DNA from: CAZPEV01 sp964585635
GTDB taxonomy: Bacteria; Zixibacteria; MSB-5A5; GN15; JAAZOE01
Direction of reading: 5' to 3'
DNA length: 51,293 nt
Assembly: GCA_964585635.1 (NCBI GenBank)
Contig: CAZPEV010000003.1
Span: forward strand, 1-51,293
The position numbers and the translations under genes were made by a program. Shown piece by piece: positions 16,096 to 23,843 of this stretch. The notes beneath the pieces were generated by a model that was not told the origin of the DNA, searched no databases, and was given only the letters and a program-made list of their open reading frames with translations. Numbering within the stretch: the stretch's first letter is position 1; each line of letters opens with the position of its first letter.

Positions 16096-16994
16096 AAGAA
16101 CGCCAGGATATATGAACCGGCGATGTAGAACATAATTAGTCCTAACACCGCCTTAATCACCGGGGCTGGAAGATGGCGCTGTAGTCGCGCGCCCAGGTAC
16201 ATCCCAGCCGCTCCGCCCAACCCAAACAATCCCCCGAGTAGCCAATCCGGCTGAGTAGCCGGACCGGATGACGACAGCAAGGGAATGATGACGGCATAGG
16301 TAATGACCCCGGCCAGGGATGTCACTAGATTGCCGAACAAGGCCGCGCCGGCGATCGTGTAGACCGGCAGGCCAAAGACGGTCACGAGAAAAGGCGCAAT
16401 TATGGCGCTGCCGCCGATGCCGTAGATTCCGCCGATCATTCCCACGACAAGGCTGAGAATGAAGACCGGCAGGGTGGAAACATAATACGGTCGGCCGTTG
16501 AACTCATAGCCGACCTGCCTGAGATTGAACGCCAGCGGCACGACTTCAAAATGCTCGGGCCGCGCCGGCCCGGGCATGGCGGCGGAATTCTTCGCGGCCG
16601 AGATGACGTCAAAGGCCAGGCGAATTCCGATATATAGCAATACCAAGGCGACGAACAGCTTGAATAATCGCGGATCGGGCAGGTATCTGGTGCGGATAAG
16701 GACCCCGAGGAATAGCCCCGGCAGAGTGCCGATGATGGTTATCCAAGTAATCGGCCAGACCATCCGTTTCTCCCGGCTGTAGCGGTAGACACCGCTGGGA
16801 GTTGCGACAATATTGAATAACAGATTGGTCGGAGTTACCGCCGGGGAAGTGAATCCCAGCAGGCTGACCTGAAAGGGGAGGAGCAAAAACGCACCTGATA
16901 GCCCACCGGTCGATGTCACGGTCGAAATCCCAAAAGCCGTCACGATCGGCAGCCACCAATAGGTGTCCACGCCGCTGACTGGAAAATGTATCAC
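16089..16994 (-). CDS. TSUP-family (TauE/SafE) membrane transporter
   Basis: Integral membrane protein of the sulfite exporter TauE/SafE family, whose members move sulfur-containing or organic anions. Several hydrophobic helices are visible. The N-terminal repeat has 'GISTVTSTGGLSGAFLLLPF' and 'SPAVTPTNLLFNIVATPSG', and the C-terminal repeat has 'VVGMIGGIYGIGGSAIIAPF', the usual pair of glycine-rich family repeats. A soluble loop of about 60 residues separates the halves. The frame stays open upstream to 17930, but the hydrophobic protein begins here. The GTG at 16994 has AAAGGA seven bases upstream, giving 301 residues, a normal length. The substrate cannot be read from sequence. Confidence 0.88.
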   Translation of the reverse strand: MIHFPVSGVDTYWWLPIVTAFGISTVTSTGGLSGAFLLLPFQVSLLGFTSPAVTPTNLLFNIVATPSGVYRYSREKRMVWPITWITIIGTLPGLFLGVLIRTRYLPDPRLFKLFVALVLLYIGIRLAFDVISAAKNSAAMPGPARPEHFEVVPLAFNLRQVGYEFNGRPYYVSTLPVFILSLVVGMIGGIYGIGGSAIIAPFLVTVFGLPVYTIAGAALFGNLVTSLAGVITYAVIIPLLSSSGPATQPDWLLGGLFGLGGAAGMYLGARLQRHLPAPVIKAVLGLIMFYIAGSYILAFFH

Positions 16995-17048
16995 GCTGGA
17001 TCCTTTCCCGCGCCTAATGGTAGTTTCCACTAAGCATCGGCCGGTGCG

Positions 17049-17077
17049 AATATAGCACTGTCCCGCAGTTCCGGCAA
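17049..17077 (-). promoter_or_regulatory. Promoter for the TSUP transporter gene
   Basis: On the minus strand TTGCCG and TATATT lie exactly 17 bases apart, about 55 bases upstream of the GTG start. It is divergent from the promoter at 17112. Confidence 0.55.
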
Positions 17078-17111
17078 GGGCCGTAACCGCGATGGGGTCG
17101 TCCATAAGTGC

Positions 17112-17140
17112 TTGACCAATTCCTGTCGTCAGTGTATACT
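17112..17140 (+). promoter_or_regulatory. Promoter for the 17202 lipoprotein gene
   Basis: TTGACC, 17 bases, TATACT: a near-consensus sigma70-type promoter about 60 bases upstream of the ATG. Confidence 0.65.
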
Positions 17141-17201
17141 GCTGGTGGGTGTGGCCGCTGGTTCCTGCCGCGGCGGTAACTGCACAGATCGTGGAGGTTC
17201 G

Positions 17202-18029
17202 ATGGCGAGATTGGCAGCATGCACGATCATTATGTTGGTCATGGTATTTGGCCTGGCGACCTGTTCCGATGACGACAAACCGACGATCCCAAATTCTCAG
17301 CCCCAGAAATATGAGGGGATAACCCTGACCGACGAAAATGGCAATATCCTTGGCGGCGATACCACCGACTGGTGTTTTTCGGCGGTCGCCGGCAAGGGGG
17401 GAGTACCGGCCGAGTTTGCCCTGTATCCCGCCTACCCTAATCCCGGCACGGCCCCAATCGAAATCGTTTTCGATCTTCCCGCCGCCGCGGCGGTCAAGCT
17501 CTTTATCATCGATTCCACCGGCGCCACCCGGTGCACCCTGGTTGATTCCACCATGGGCGCCGGGCATTATCATATCGCTTGGGACACCAAAGATGAAGGC
17601 GACCACTATCTTCTGCCGGGCATTTATCGTTACCGGATCAACGCCGGGGATTTTGAGTGCTACGGTGACATCCAGATCGCTGAGACTCCCCACCGAATCA
17701 TCCTTTATTCCCGATTGGCCGACGACACGATGTCGGTTGACTATGATGCCAATACCACCGTCGCCGGATTGTCGCTCGTCTTTCTTTATCAGGGGACAGT
17801 CGGGGAACCGATCTATGGATCGGCGACGTCCGAGATGGATATCACCTCGACCGCCGTCAATGATTCCCTTCGGATTCTTTTCCTCACCAGCATGCAAGAG
17901 TTGACGTTTATGCCTCCCGGGATCCATCATCTTTGTTCGATTCCGATCGCAGGCAGCATGATTCTGTCATACGCCGATGCCTCGGATACCGGCGCGGTCA
18001 TTCCCAGCTTTATCGTCAACACTCCCTGA
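17202..18029 (+). CDS. Predicted lipoprotein with FlgD-type Ig-like segment
   Basis: A 275-residue exported protein. The ATG at 17202 has TGGAGG four bases upstream and opens a signal peptide ending in 'VFGLATC', a plausible lipobox (Cys near residue 21), followed by 'SDDDK'. Residues about 65-150 ('ALYPAYPNPGTAPIEIVFDL', later 'VKLFIIDSTG', 'GHYHIAWDTKDE') match the FlgD-like Ig domain often found at the C-terminus of secreted proteins in FCB bacteria, though here it sits in the N-terminal half. The rest is beta-rich without a known domain. It is a single-gene unit with its own promoter. Function is unknown; an envelope or surface location is inferred. Confidence 0.7.
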   Translation: MARLAACTIIMLVMVFGLATCSDDDKPTIPNSQPQKYEGITLTDENGNILGGDTTDWCFSAVAGKGGVPAEFALYPAYPNPGTAPIEIVFDLPAAAAVKLFIIDSTGATRCTLVDSTMGAGHYHIAWDTKDEGDHYLLPGIYRYRINAGDFECYGDIQIAETPHRIILYSRLADDTMSVDYDANTTVAGLSLVFLYQGTVGEPIYGSATSEMDITSTAVNDSLRILFLTSMQELTFMPPGIHHLCSIPIAGSMILSYADASDTGAVIPSFIVNTP

Positions 18030-18106
18030 TCATCGGGATCAGCCTCGCATTTCCCGGCGTTGTCATTTCCGCCGTCGGCGGAGCGGCCGGCATTCGCCCT
18101 ATTCGA

Positions 18107-18135
18107 TTGACAAGCGCTGATCCGCTGTCTATATT
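18107..18135 (+). promoter_or_regulatory. Strong consensus promoter for the cyclophilin gene
   Basis: Perfect TTGACA, 17-base spacer and TATATT, about 65 bases upstream of the ATG at 18201. Confidence 0.75.
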
Positions 18136-18200
18136 CGCAAAAACTTGACACCGGCGGAGACGGCGCCCAAGCCGTGTCCGTCCTTTAGCGAGGGTCAAAT

Positions 18201-18806
18201 ATGAAGAAGCTGGCACTGCTGCTTGTCCTCATGTCAATCCTGGTTGGTGGTTCCGTGGCGGTACTCGGCCAGGGAAAGGAGACCAAGGTGGAAAAAAATA
18301 GGCCGCGCGTGATCATGGAAACCGATATGGGGAAGATCGTGCTGGAGTTGTTTCCCGATGTCGCCCCCAATCATGTCAAAAACTTCCTCGATCTGGCCAA
18401 TAAGGGATTCTATGATGGCCTTACTTTCCATCGCGTCGTCAAGGGATTCGTCATTCAGGGCGGCGACCCCAAGGGTGACGGCACCGGCAATTCCGGGAAG
18501 AAAATCCCGGCCGAATTCTCCGCCCTCAAGCATAGGCCCGGCACGCTTGCCATGGCTCGGGCACAGGATCCAAACTCGGCTACCTGTCAGTTCTATATCT
18601 GCCTGGCCGACCTGCCCTCGCTGGACAATAACTATACCATCTTTGGTCAGACCGTCGAGGGAATGGATGTGGTCAACAAGATCGGGGAAGTCAAGACCGA
18701 CCGACGTGAAAAGCCATTGACAGCGGTCAGGATGATTCGCGTCTATGAAGAAGGAAAGGAACGTCCGGTTGTCAAACCGGATTCGACCGGCGCTACGCAC
18801 AAATAA
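18201..18806 (+). CDS. Exported cyclophilin-type peptidyl-prolyl cis-trans isomerase
   Basis: Folding catalyst that isomerises X-Pro bonds, probably in the periplasm. Residues 1-24 form a signal peptide ('MKKLALLLVLMSILVGG...VLGQ'), with no lipobox cysteine. The cyclophilin domain follows: 'METDMGKIVLELFPDVAPNH', the catalytic 'FYDGLTFHRVVKGFVIQGGD' with the active Arg, 'GTLAMARAQDPNSATCQFYI' and 'NNYTIFGQTVEGMDVV'. The short loop structure is that of bacterial PpiA/PpiB. Length is 201 with a short charged tail. It has its own consensus promoter and is closed by a strong terminator, so it is monocistronic. Confidence 0.93.
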   Translation: MKKLALLLVLMSILVGGSVAVLGQGKETKVEKNRPRVIMETDMGKIVLELFPDVAPNHVKNFLDLANKGFYDGLTFHRVVKGFVIQGGDPKGDGTGNSGKKIPAEFSALKHRPGTLAMARAQDPNSATCQFYICLADLPSLDNNYTIFGQTVEGMDVVNKIGEVKTDRREKPLTAVRMIRVYEEGKERPVVKPDSTGATHK

Positions 18807-18829
18807 TGAACCGCAGTTCTGCGAATCTT

Positions 18830-18864
18830 CCCGCCCCGGCCCAGCGGCCGGGGCGGGTTTTTTT
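18830..18864 (+). terminator. Rho-independent terminator after the cyclophilin gene
   Basis: A 12-bp perfect GC-rich stem with a CAGC loop is followed by seven T residues, 23 bases after the stop. Confidence 0.9.
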
Positions 18865-18904
18865 GATTGGGCCTGTCTTGACCAGGCATTATATATAGCG
18901 AAAC

Positions 18905-18934
18905 TTGAACGAAACGGGTCGACGTTCGTATAGT
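18905..18934 (+). promoter_or_regulatory. Promoter of dxr, very close to the start codon
   Basis: TTGAAC, 18 bases, TATAGT. The -10 ends only 7 bases before the dxr ATG, so transcription would start at or next to the A of the start codon. This suggests a leaderless or nearly leaderless mRNA; no ribosome site is visible. Confidence 0.6.
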
Positions 18935-18941
18935 AGAACAC

Positions 18942-20099
18942 ATGAGACGAATCACCGTACTCGGCTCGACCGGCTCGATTGGCCGGTCTGCCCTTGACGT
19001 TATCAGCGCCAATCCCGGCCGGTTCGAGGTTATAGCCTTGGCGGCGGGAAGAAATGTCGCCCTCCTGGCCGAGCAGATCAGGCGGTTTCGCCCGCGGATG
19101 GTCGTCGTCCAGACGGAGGCGGAGATGGCCGGCCTCAGGAGCCTGATCGCCGGAGCTGGCTTCGAATTGGCCTATGGTCAAGAGGGCTTGAGGCAGGCGG
19201 CCGCCCTGGGGGAGAACGACATCGTCCTCAATGCCCTGGTGGGGGCAGCGGGGCTCAGGGCCTCCCTCGAAACCGTTCGAGCCGGTAAGCAGCTGGCGCT
19301 GGCCAATAAGGAGTCGCTCGTAGCCGGCGGGCCGCTCTTCGAGGAAGAGGTGGCCAAGTCGGGCGCCAAGATTTTGCCGGTCGATTCGGAGCATAGTGCC
19401 ATCTGGCAATGCCTCAATTCCGGTAAGATGACCGAAGTGCGGAGCCTTTGGCTGACGGCCTCGGGCGGGCCGTTCCTTCATCGTGACAAAGCGACCTTCA
19501 AGGATATTACGATCGATGAAGCCCTGAGGCACCCGACGTGGAAGATGGGGCGCAAGATCACCATCGACTCGGCCACGATGATGAACAAAGGGCTGGAGCT
19601 GATTGAAGCCGTCTGGCTGTTTTCGGTTTCCCCGCAAATGATAAAGATCGTCATTCATCCGCAGTCAATCATTCACTCCATGGTCGAATTCGTCGACAGT
19701 TCGGTCATCGCACAGATGTCGTCGCCGGATATGAGGCTGCCGATTGCCTATGCCTTATTCTGGCCGGATCGGATGCCGTCCGAATACGGCCGCGTGGCGT
19801 TGGCCCGGGTCGGCAGCCTGACCTTTCTGGATCCGGATGAGGATAAATTCCCTGCGCTCCGATTGGCCCGCCAGGCCGCACAGGCGGGCGGGACGGCGCC
19901 GGCCGCGCTCAACGGCGCCAATGAGGCGGCGGTGGAGCAGTTCCTCTCCGGAAGGATCGGATTCACCGGCATACTGGAACTAATAGATCATATCTTAGTT
20001 AAACATTCTGTGATTGCTCGCCCCAGCCTTGACGATATTATGGAGACGGATCGTCAGGTGCGGCGCCAGACACTGGAATTGATCGGGAATTTGCGATGA
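18942..20099 (+). CDS. dxr: 1-deoxy-D-xylulose 5-phosphate reductoisomerase
   Basis: Second enzyme of the MEP isoprenoid pathway; it converts DXP to MEP with NADPH. It begins 'MRRITVLGSTGSIGRSALDV' (NADPH loop), with 'LANKESLVAGG' near residue 120, the metal/substrate segment 'PVDSEHSAIWQCL' near 145, 'LTASGGPF' near 170 and 'MGRKITIDSATMMNKGLELI' near 200. Length (385) is typical. The stop overlaps the rseP start by four bases. The dxr-rseP pair is conserved in many bacteria, where it links isoprenoid synthesis with an envelope protease. Confidence is very high. Confidence 0.98.
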   Translation: MRRITVLGSTGSIGRSALDVISANPGRFEVIALAAGRNVALLAEQIRRFRPRMVVVQTEAEMAGLRSLIAGAGFELAYGQEGLRQAAALGENDIVLNALVGAAGLRASLETVRAGKQLALANKESLVAGGPLFEEEVAKSGAKILPVDSEHSAIWQCLNSGKMTEVRSLWLTASGGPFLHRDKATFKDITIDEALRHPTWKMGRKITIDSATMMNKGLELIEAVWLFSVSPQMIKIVIHPQSIIHSMVEFVDSSVIAQMSSPDMRLPIAYALFWPDRMPSEYGRVALARVGSLTFLDPDEDKFPALRLARQAAQAGGTAPAALNGANEAAVEQFLSGRIGFTGILELIDHILVKHSVIARPSLDDIMETDRQVRRQTLELIGNLR

Positions 20100-21157
20100 T
20101 CACTGTCTTGTCAGCCATTTTTGTCCTCGGTGCTCTAATCTTTTTTCATGAATTGGGCCATTTCCTGATGGCCAAATGGGCCGGAATCCAGGTGGATCGG
20201 TTTTCGCTCGGCTTTCCGCCATCGATTTTGTCGAAGAAGTTTGGCGAAACCGAGTATTGCATTGGCCTGATACCCTTGGGCGGATATGTCAAGATGGCGG
20301 GGGAGAATCCCGATGAGACGGCCACCGGAGCGCCGCACGAGTTCATGTCCAAACCGGTTCGAATTCGGGCGACGGTCATTTTGGCCGGCCCGGTGATGAA
20401 TTTCCTTCTGGCCTGGCTGATCCTCTGGGGGACGTATCTGGTCAACGGCATTGGAGTGACCAATCCCCGGCAGGCGATTATCGGTTCGGTGGTGCCCGGG
20501 TCTCCGGCCGAGGCGGCCGGATTGCAGGCGGGTGATGTCGTCACCTCCATCGACAATATCGCCATCGGTCCGTACTCCGTACTTTCTCAGGTGGTCTCCA
20601 AGGCGGTCGGCAGGCAGATTCCGGTGGTGTGGGAACGGAACGGACAAACCATGACGGCCTCCGTGACGCCCCAAGTCGAGGAGGTGTACACCGATCGGGG
20701 GGAGAAAATAAAGATCGGGATATTGGGTGTCTACTCCAAAGTCGAGTATCGCCCGGTCGGCTTTCTGGAGGGGGCGGGGCTGGGGATAGTCGAAACGCTG
20801 GGGTTTGTCGAAAAGATCGGAGTATTTCTCTGGGATTTGATCACCCTTCGCGTCTCCGCCAAGATGATCGGCGGCCCGGTCTTCATCACGCAAGCCGCCG
20901 GCCAGATGGCGCACATCGGATTTTCGGCCTTGTTGCTTTTCATGGCTTTCCTGTCCGTTAATCTGGCGATAGTCAACATCATTCCCATTCCGGTTCTGGA
21001 CGGTGGGCATCTGCTGTTTTTGGCGATCGAGAAGATCAAGGGGTCGCCGCTGACGATCGGTCAACGGATGATCGCCCAGCAGGTCGGCTTGGTGTTTCTG
21101 CTGCTGGTCATCGTCATGGTCACGTATAACGATATCATGCGCTTCATAGCCGGATAG
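20096..21157 (+). CDS. rseP: Site-2 intramembrane zinc metalloprotease RseP/MMPL
   Basis: Inner-membrane S2P protease that cleaves anti-sigma factors or remnant signal peptides. The first helix carries the zinc motif in 'FFHELGHFLMAKWAGI' (HExxH near residue 19). A single PDZ domain spans about 125-195 ('VPGSPAEAAGLQAGDVVTSI'), where E. coli RseP has two. The third metal ligand is in 'NIIPIPVLDGGHLLFL' near residue 300. Length is 353, usual for single-PDZ members. It overlaps dxr at ATGA. No sigma-E or anti-sigma gene lies in the window, so the substrate is unknown. Confidence 0.95.
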   Translation: MITVLSAIFVLGALIFFHELGHFLMAKWAGIQVDRFSLGFPPSILSKKFGETEYCIGLIPLGGYVKMAGENPDETATGAPHEFMSKPVRIRATVILAGPVMNFLLAWLILWGTYLVNGIGVTNPRQAIIGSVVPGSPAEAAGLQAGDVVTSIDNIAIGPYSVLSQVVSKAVGRQIPVVWERNGQTMTASVTPQVEEVYTDRGEKIKIGILGVYSKVEYRPVGFLEGAGLGIVETLGFVEKIGVFLWDLITLRVSAKMIGGPVFITQAAGQMAHIGFSALLLFMAFLSVNLAIVNIIPIPVLDGGHLLFLAIEKIKGSPLTIGQRMIAQQVGLVFLLLVIVMVTYNDIMRFIAG

Positions 21158-21185
21158 GGCGACAGAATCGAAGATAGGGGTCGAC

Positions 21186-21878
21186 GTGTCCAGAAGATTG
21201 ATTTCCAACACCTACGGTTACCTCAAGGTCCTGTTTTGGGCCGCCATGTTTGCGTTTCTGGTGAAGGCCTCGCTGGCCGAGGCGTATCGCATTCCCTCGT
21301 CGTCGATGGAAGACACCTTGCTGATCGGCGACTTTGTGCTGTCAAACAAGGTGGTCTTCGGGGCCAGGCTGCCGTTTAGCTCGTTTCGCTTTCCGGCCAT
21401 CCGTACGCCCAGGCCGGGGGACATTATCACCTTCAAATGGCCGGGCGACAGGAAGACCGATTACGTCAAGCGCTGTGTCGCCGTCGCCGGCCAGGTGGTC
21501 GAGGTGCGCGACAAGCAGCTATATGTCGACAATCAGCCGTTCCCCAATCCTCCTCATTCGAAATTCACCGATTCTCGCGTGCTGGCAAATAAGAACGACC
21601 ACCGCGACAACTTTGGGCCGTTCCAAGTTCCCCCGGGGACGGTTTTTGCCATGGGAGACAACCGCGACAACAGTTTCGATTCCCGCTTCTGGGGGCCGGT
21701 GCCGATTGAACTGATCGAGGGTAAAGTCGAGGCGATCCAGTGGTCGATCGCGCCGGATGATTCGGCCCCCAAGATCAAATTGGCCGATCTGAGGACAATC
21801 CCCGATCTCGTCTGGCATACGCTGATCCATTTCGGCTCCCGGATACGATGGGATCGAACGGCGCGGTCGGTGAGTTGA
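21186..21878 (+). CDS. lepB: Signal peptidase I (first of a tandem pair)
   Basis: Type I signal peptidase anchored by one N-terminal helix (about residues 14-32). The catalytic serine is Ser40 in 'IPSSSMEDTLLIGD' and the general base Lys95 in 'DYVKRCVAVAGQ'. The family boxes 'RPGDIITF' and 'GDNRDNSFDSRFWGPV' are present. The start is GTG. At 230 residues it is compact. The neighbouring gene encodes a second, clearly related but different enzyme, so this is a duplication rather than an assembly error. It lies 28 bases after rseP and is probably co-transcribed with it. Confidence 0.95.
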   Translation: MSRRLISNTYGYLKVLFWAAMFAFLVKASLAEAYRIPSSSMEDTLLIGDFVLSNKVVFGARLPFSSFRFPAIRTPRPGDIITFKWPGDRKTDYVKRCVAVAGQVVEVRDKQLYVDNQPFPNPPHSKFTDSRVLANKNDHRDNFGPFQVPPGTVFAMGDNRDNSFDSRFWGPVPIELIEGKVEAIQWSIAPDDSAPKIKLADLRTIPDLVWHTLIHFGSRIRWDRTARSVS

Positions 21879-21898
21879 ACGGGAGGGGCATTTTCCAG

Positions 21899-21927
21899 TT
21901 GCGCCACCGGCTGACAACAGGTATAAA
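21899..21927 (+). promoter_or_regulatory. Candidate promoter between the two lepB genes
   Basis: TTGCGC, 17 bases, TATAAA, about 40 bases upstream of the second lepB start. It could allow separate expression of the second copy. Confidence 0.4.
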
Positions 21928-21968
21928 AGAAATTGCAGACGGCAGGGTAGCCTAAGACGGGAGGATTC

Positions 21969-22733
21969 GTGGACAGGAAATCATCGACCGACATGAGATT
22001 AGACAAAGACTCCTCCGTCCCTCAGCGCCGTCCGGGTGGGGCCAAAGCCTCGCTGTCTTCCAGCCTGTTCGAATACGCCAAATCGCTGGGAATTGCGCTG
22101 GTTCTGGCGTTTGTGATCAAGACGTCGATTGTGGAAGCCTACAAGATACCATCCTCCTCGATGGAGGATACGCTCTTGATTGGGGACTTCATCTTGGCCA
22201 ACAAGTTTATCTATGGCGCCCAGATTCCCCTGACCGGCTGGCGGCTGCCGGCGCTTCGCAGTCCGAAGCCGGGCGACGTCGTAATCTTCAAATATCCGGT
22301 CGACCGGCAGACGAATTATATCAAGCGCTGTATAGCGGTTGCGGGGCAGGTGGTCAGCCTGCGTGAAAAGGTGTTGTACGTCGATAACCAGCCGTTCCCG
22401 GATCCGCCCTTCAGCAAGTATACCGAACCGTTGGCGGGGGCGCAGGCGGGGGATCAGCGAGTCAATTTTGGCCCCTATCGGGTGCCGATCGGCCATATCT
22501 TTGTGATGGGGGACAACCGCGACAACAGCTCCGACTCCCGCTTTTGGGGTCCGGTGCCGCTGACGCTGATCCAGGGGGAGGCGCTTATGATTCACTGGTC
22601 GTGGGAGCCGGACAGCAACGCCCCCGAGATCAGCCTGGCCCACCTGAATTCCATCCCGGCCTCGGTCGCCTACAATCTTATCCATTTCTTCCAGCGGGTG
22701 CGCTGGACCCGCCTTGGGTCGATCGTGCGTTGA
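21969..22733 (+). CDS. lepB: Signal peptidase I (second of a tandem pair)
   Basis: Second type I signal peptidase, 254 residues, with catalytic Ser64 in 'IPSSSMEDTLLIGD' and Lys119 in 'NYIKRCIAVAGQ', plus 'KPGDVVIF' and 'GDNRDNSSDSRFWGPV'. It differs from the first copy mainly in a longer, charged cytoplasmic N-terminus of about 35 residues before the membrane helix, and in the substrate-facing segment after 'PFPDPPFSKYT'. GTG start with GGAGG upstream. Both copies keep all catalytic residues, so both are probably active, perhaps with different substrate preferences or expression. Confidence 0.95.
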   Translation: MDRKSSTDMRLDKDSSVPQRRPGGAKASLSSSLFEYAKSLGIALVLAFVIKTSIVEAYKIPSSSMEDTLLIGDFILANKFIYGAQIPLTGWRLPALRSPKPGDVVIFKYPVDRQTNYIKRCIAVAGQVVSLREKVLYVDNQPFPDPPFSKYTEPLAGAQAGDQRVNFGPYRVPIGHIFVMGDNRDNSSDSRFWGPVPLTLIQGEALMIHWSWEPDSNAPEISLAHLNSIPASVAYNLIHFFQRVRWTRLGSIVR

Positions 22734-22881
22734 ACGATTTTTTTCAGTTTTCGAGCGGGCCGGCCAAACTTTTTCCATCCTCAGGCAGTATAAAGTGCAG
22801 ACAGGGGGATTTTGATGTTGCCAAAAGGTTTGAACTGGCTTATTAGAGCCAAAAATTGATCCGAATGGATTCGGAGGGATG

Positions 22882-23148
22882 ATGAAGAAGAAGCCGACGG
22901 CCGAGGAGGTGGCCGAGAAGCTGGCCGGCATACAGAAGATTCCCGTTTGTGAGGACTGCGATGTATTGCGGGGCGCGAACATATGTGCCGCGAAGCATTT
23001 CGGCCGAGGCAAAGCAGTCCTGTTCGACCAGAATTTGCGAGGGATGCTGACCACGCACGTTGATTTGGGGTGCCAGCCATGCCACGTCGACCGGGTCATG
23101 AAGCTGTTGAGCAAAGACCGGTTGGCGGCGATTGCGGCCATGTTTTGA
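22882..23148 (+). CDS. Small cysteine-rich protein, possible zinc-binding
   Basis: An 88-residue soluble protein starting 6 bases after GGAGG (an ATG at 22879 is also possible). It has 'CEDCDVLRGANIC' and later 'GCQPCHVDRVM', giving four to five cysteines that could bind zinc or a cluster. 'CQPCH' fits the heme c pattern CxxCH, but there is no signal peptide, so heme attachment is unlikely. The rest is helical ('AEEVAEKLAGIQ', 'LLSKDRLAAIAAMF'). I do not recognise the family. It stands alone between lepB and a long non-coding island. Confidence 0.6.
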   Translation: MKKKPTAEEVAEKLAGIQKIPVCEDCDVLRGANICAAKHFGRGKAVLFDQNLRGMLTTHVDLGCQPCHVDRVMKLLSKDRLAAIAAMF

Positions 23149-23276
23149 GGCGAAAGTTTAGGCATTGAAAGCATCGATGTTGTACTGCCCGATTTCTTAG
23201 TCTTTCCTGCCACCAGTATTCGAGCTTTGGTGTCGGATACCGAACGGTGATGTATACCCATTTAATCATCAAAACC

Positions 23277-23355
23277 CAAAAGGAACCGAGTTTTTGAATA
23301 AAGCCGCCCGGGCAGCGATCTATGTGAATGGTATGCAAAAACTCGGTTCCTTTTG
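23277..23355. repeat. 20-bp perfect inverted repeat
   Basis: CAAAAGGAACCGAGTTTTTG (23277-23296) is repeated in exact inverse at 23336-23355, with 39 bases between. A long hairpin in RNA or DNA is expected. It may be a bidirectional terminator or the remains of a mobile element end. Confidence 0.75.
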
Positions 23356-23570
23356 TTATTTTCGGGGGGCCCCACAAGTTGTCCTCGGTCGGCGCATGAG
23401 AGCGGGCGCTCACCAGATGAACAGGTTGGCCACACGGGAGTAGTCGTCTGGGGGCGAGGGTATTGAATGCGCGTGTCCATCATATAATGGGGCGCAGTTG
23501 CGATCACCATCAAAGTTGTGGTGATTTGGCGGGAAAAGCCGGCGGCGGGTGAATATGATTTGTAATAAAG

Positions 23571-23662
23571 ACCGGCAGGCCATCCGCCGGCGGCGGACTG
23601 AAGCGGGACAAGAGCTGCCGGGCCGGGAATAATTACGTCGGCGCACGAGGGCGTACGCCGAC
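23571..23662. repeat. Dispersed repeat, copy 1
   Basis: About 90 bases starting ACCGGCAGG, with a CCGCCGGCGGCGG core. It matches the sequence at 24802-24892 at most positions in the same orientation. The two copies flank the aquaporin gene and share no coding role. Confidence 0.7.
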
Positions 23663-23730
23663 CACAAGTTGATGCAGCATTTGGGTCGAGCTTTCGCGGT
23701 GGACGGGGGCATCCGACAGGCACGAATGGC

Positions 23731-23750
23731 GGCAGGAAGGGGTTCCTGCC
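23731..23750. repeat. Perfect 8-bp hairpin
   Basis: GGCAGGAA and TTCCTGCC are separated by GGGG. There is no T tract on either side, so it is not an obvious terminator. Confidence 0.5.
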
Positions 23751-23843
23751 GCCGCCAGCATCAACCAAAACTTGTGGGACGGCCTCAGGGCGTACGCCGA
23801 CCCCGCAATTGTATTTGGCGTCAAATCCCAAGGGACTTGACCT

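Larger units (their letters stand above)
23149..23843. other. Repeat-rich non-coding island
   Basis: About 700 bases without a supportable gene. It holds the 20-bp inverted repeat at 23277-23355, the dispersed repeat at 23571-23662, a perfect 8-bp hairpin at 23731-23750, two occurrences of the motif GGGCGTACGCCGACC (near 23649 and 23784) and an inverted CCCACAAGTT/AACTTGTGGG pair (near 23372 and 23769). Frames here look like translated repeats. No transposase is present. Confidence 0.6.

Noticed and set aside
16995..17930. Upstream extension of the TSUP transporter frame to 613 codons
   Set aside because: The extension overlaps the lipoprotein gene on the other strand and both divergent promoters, and is not hydrophobic; a GTG with a ribosome site at 16994 gives a normal-length transporter.
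18234..19658. Minus-strand frame of 474 codons across the cyclophilin and dxr genes
   Set aside because: It runs antisense through two well-identified genes, a terminator and a promoter.
22785..22800. TATAAA near 22789 as a promoter for the small Cys-rich gene
   Set aside because: No acceptable -35 element at the right distance.
23041..23110. CxxCH motif as evidence for a c-type cytochrome
   Set aside because: The protein has no signal peptide and the motif lies among other cysteines, so zinc or cluster binding is more likely.
23277..23355. 20-bp inverted repeat as insertion-sequence ends
   Set aside because: The arms are only 39 bases apart and no transposase frame is present.
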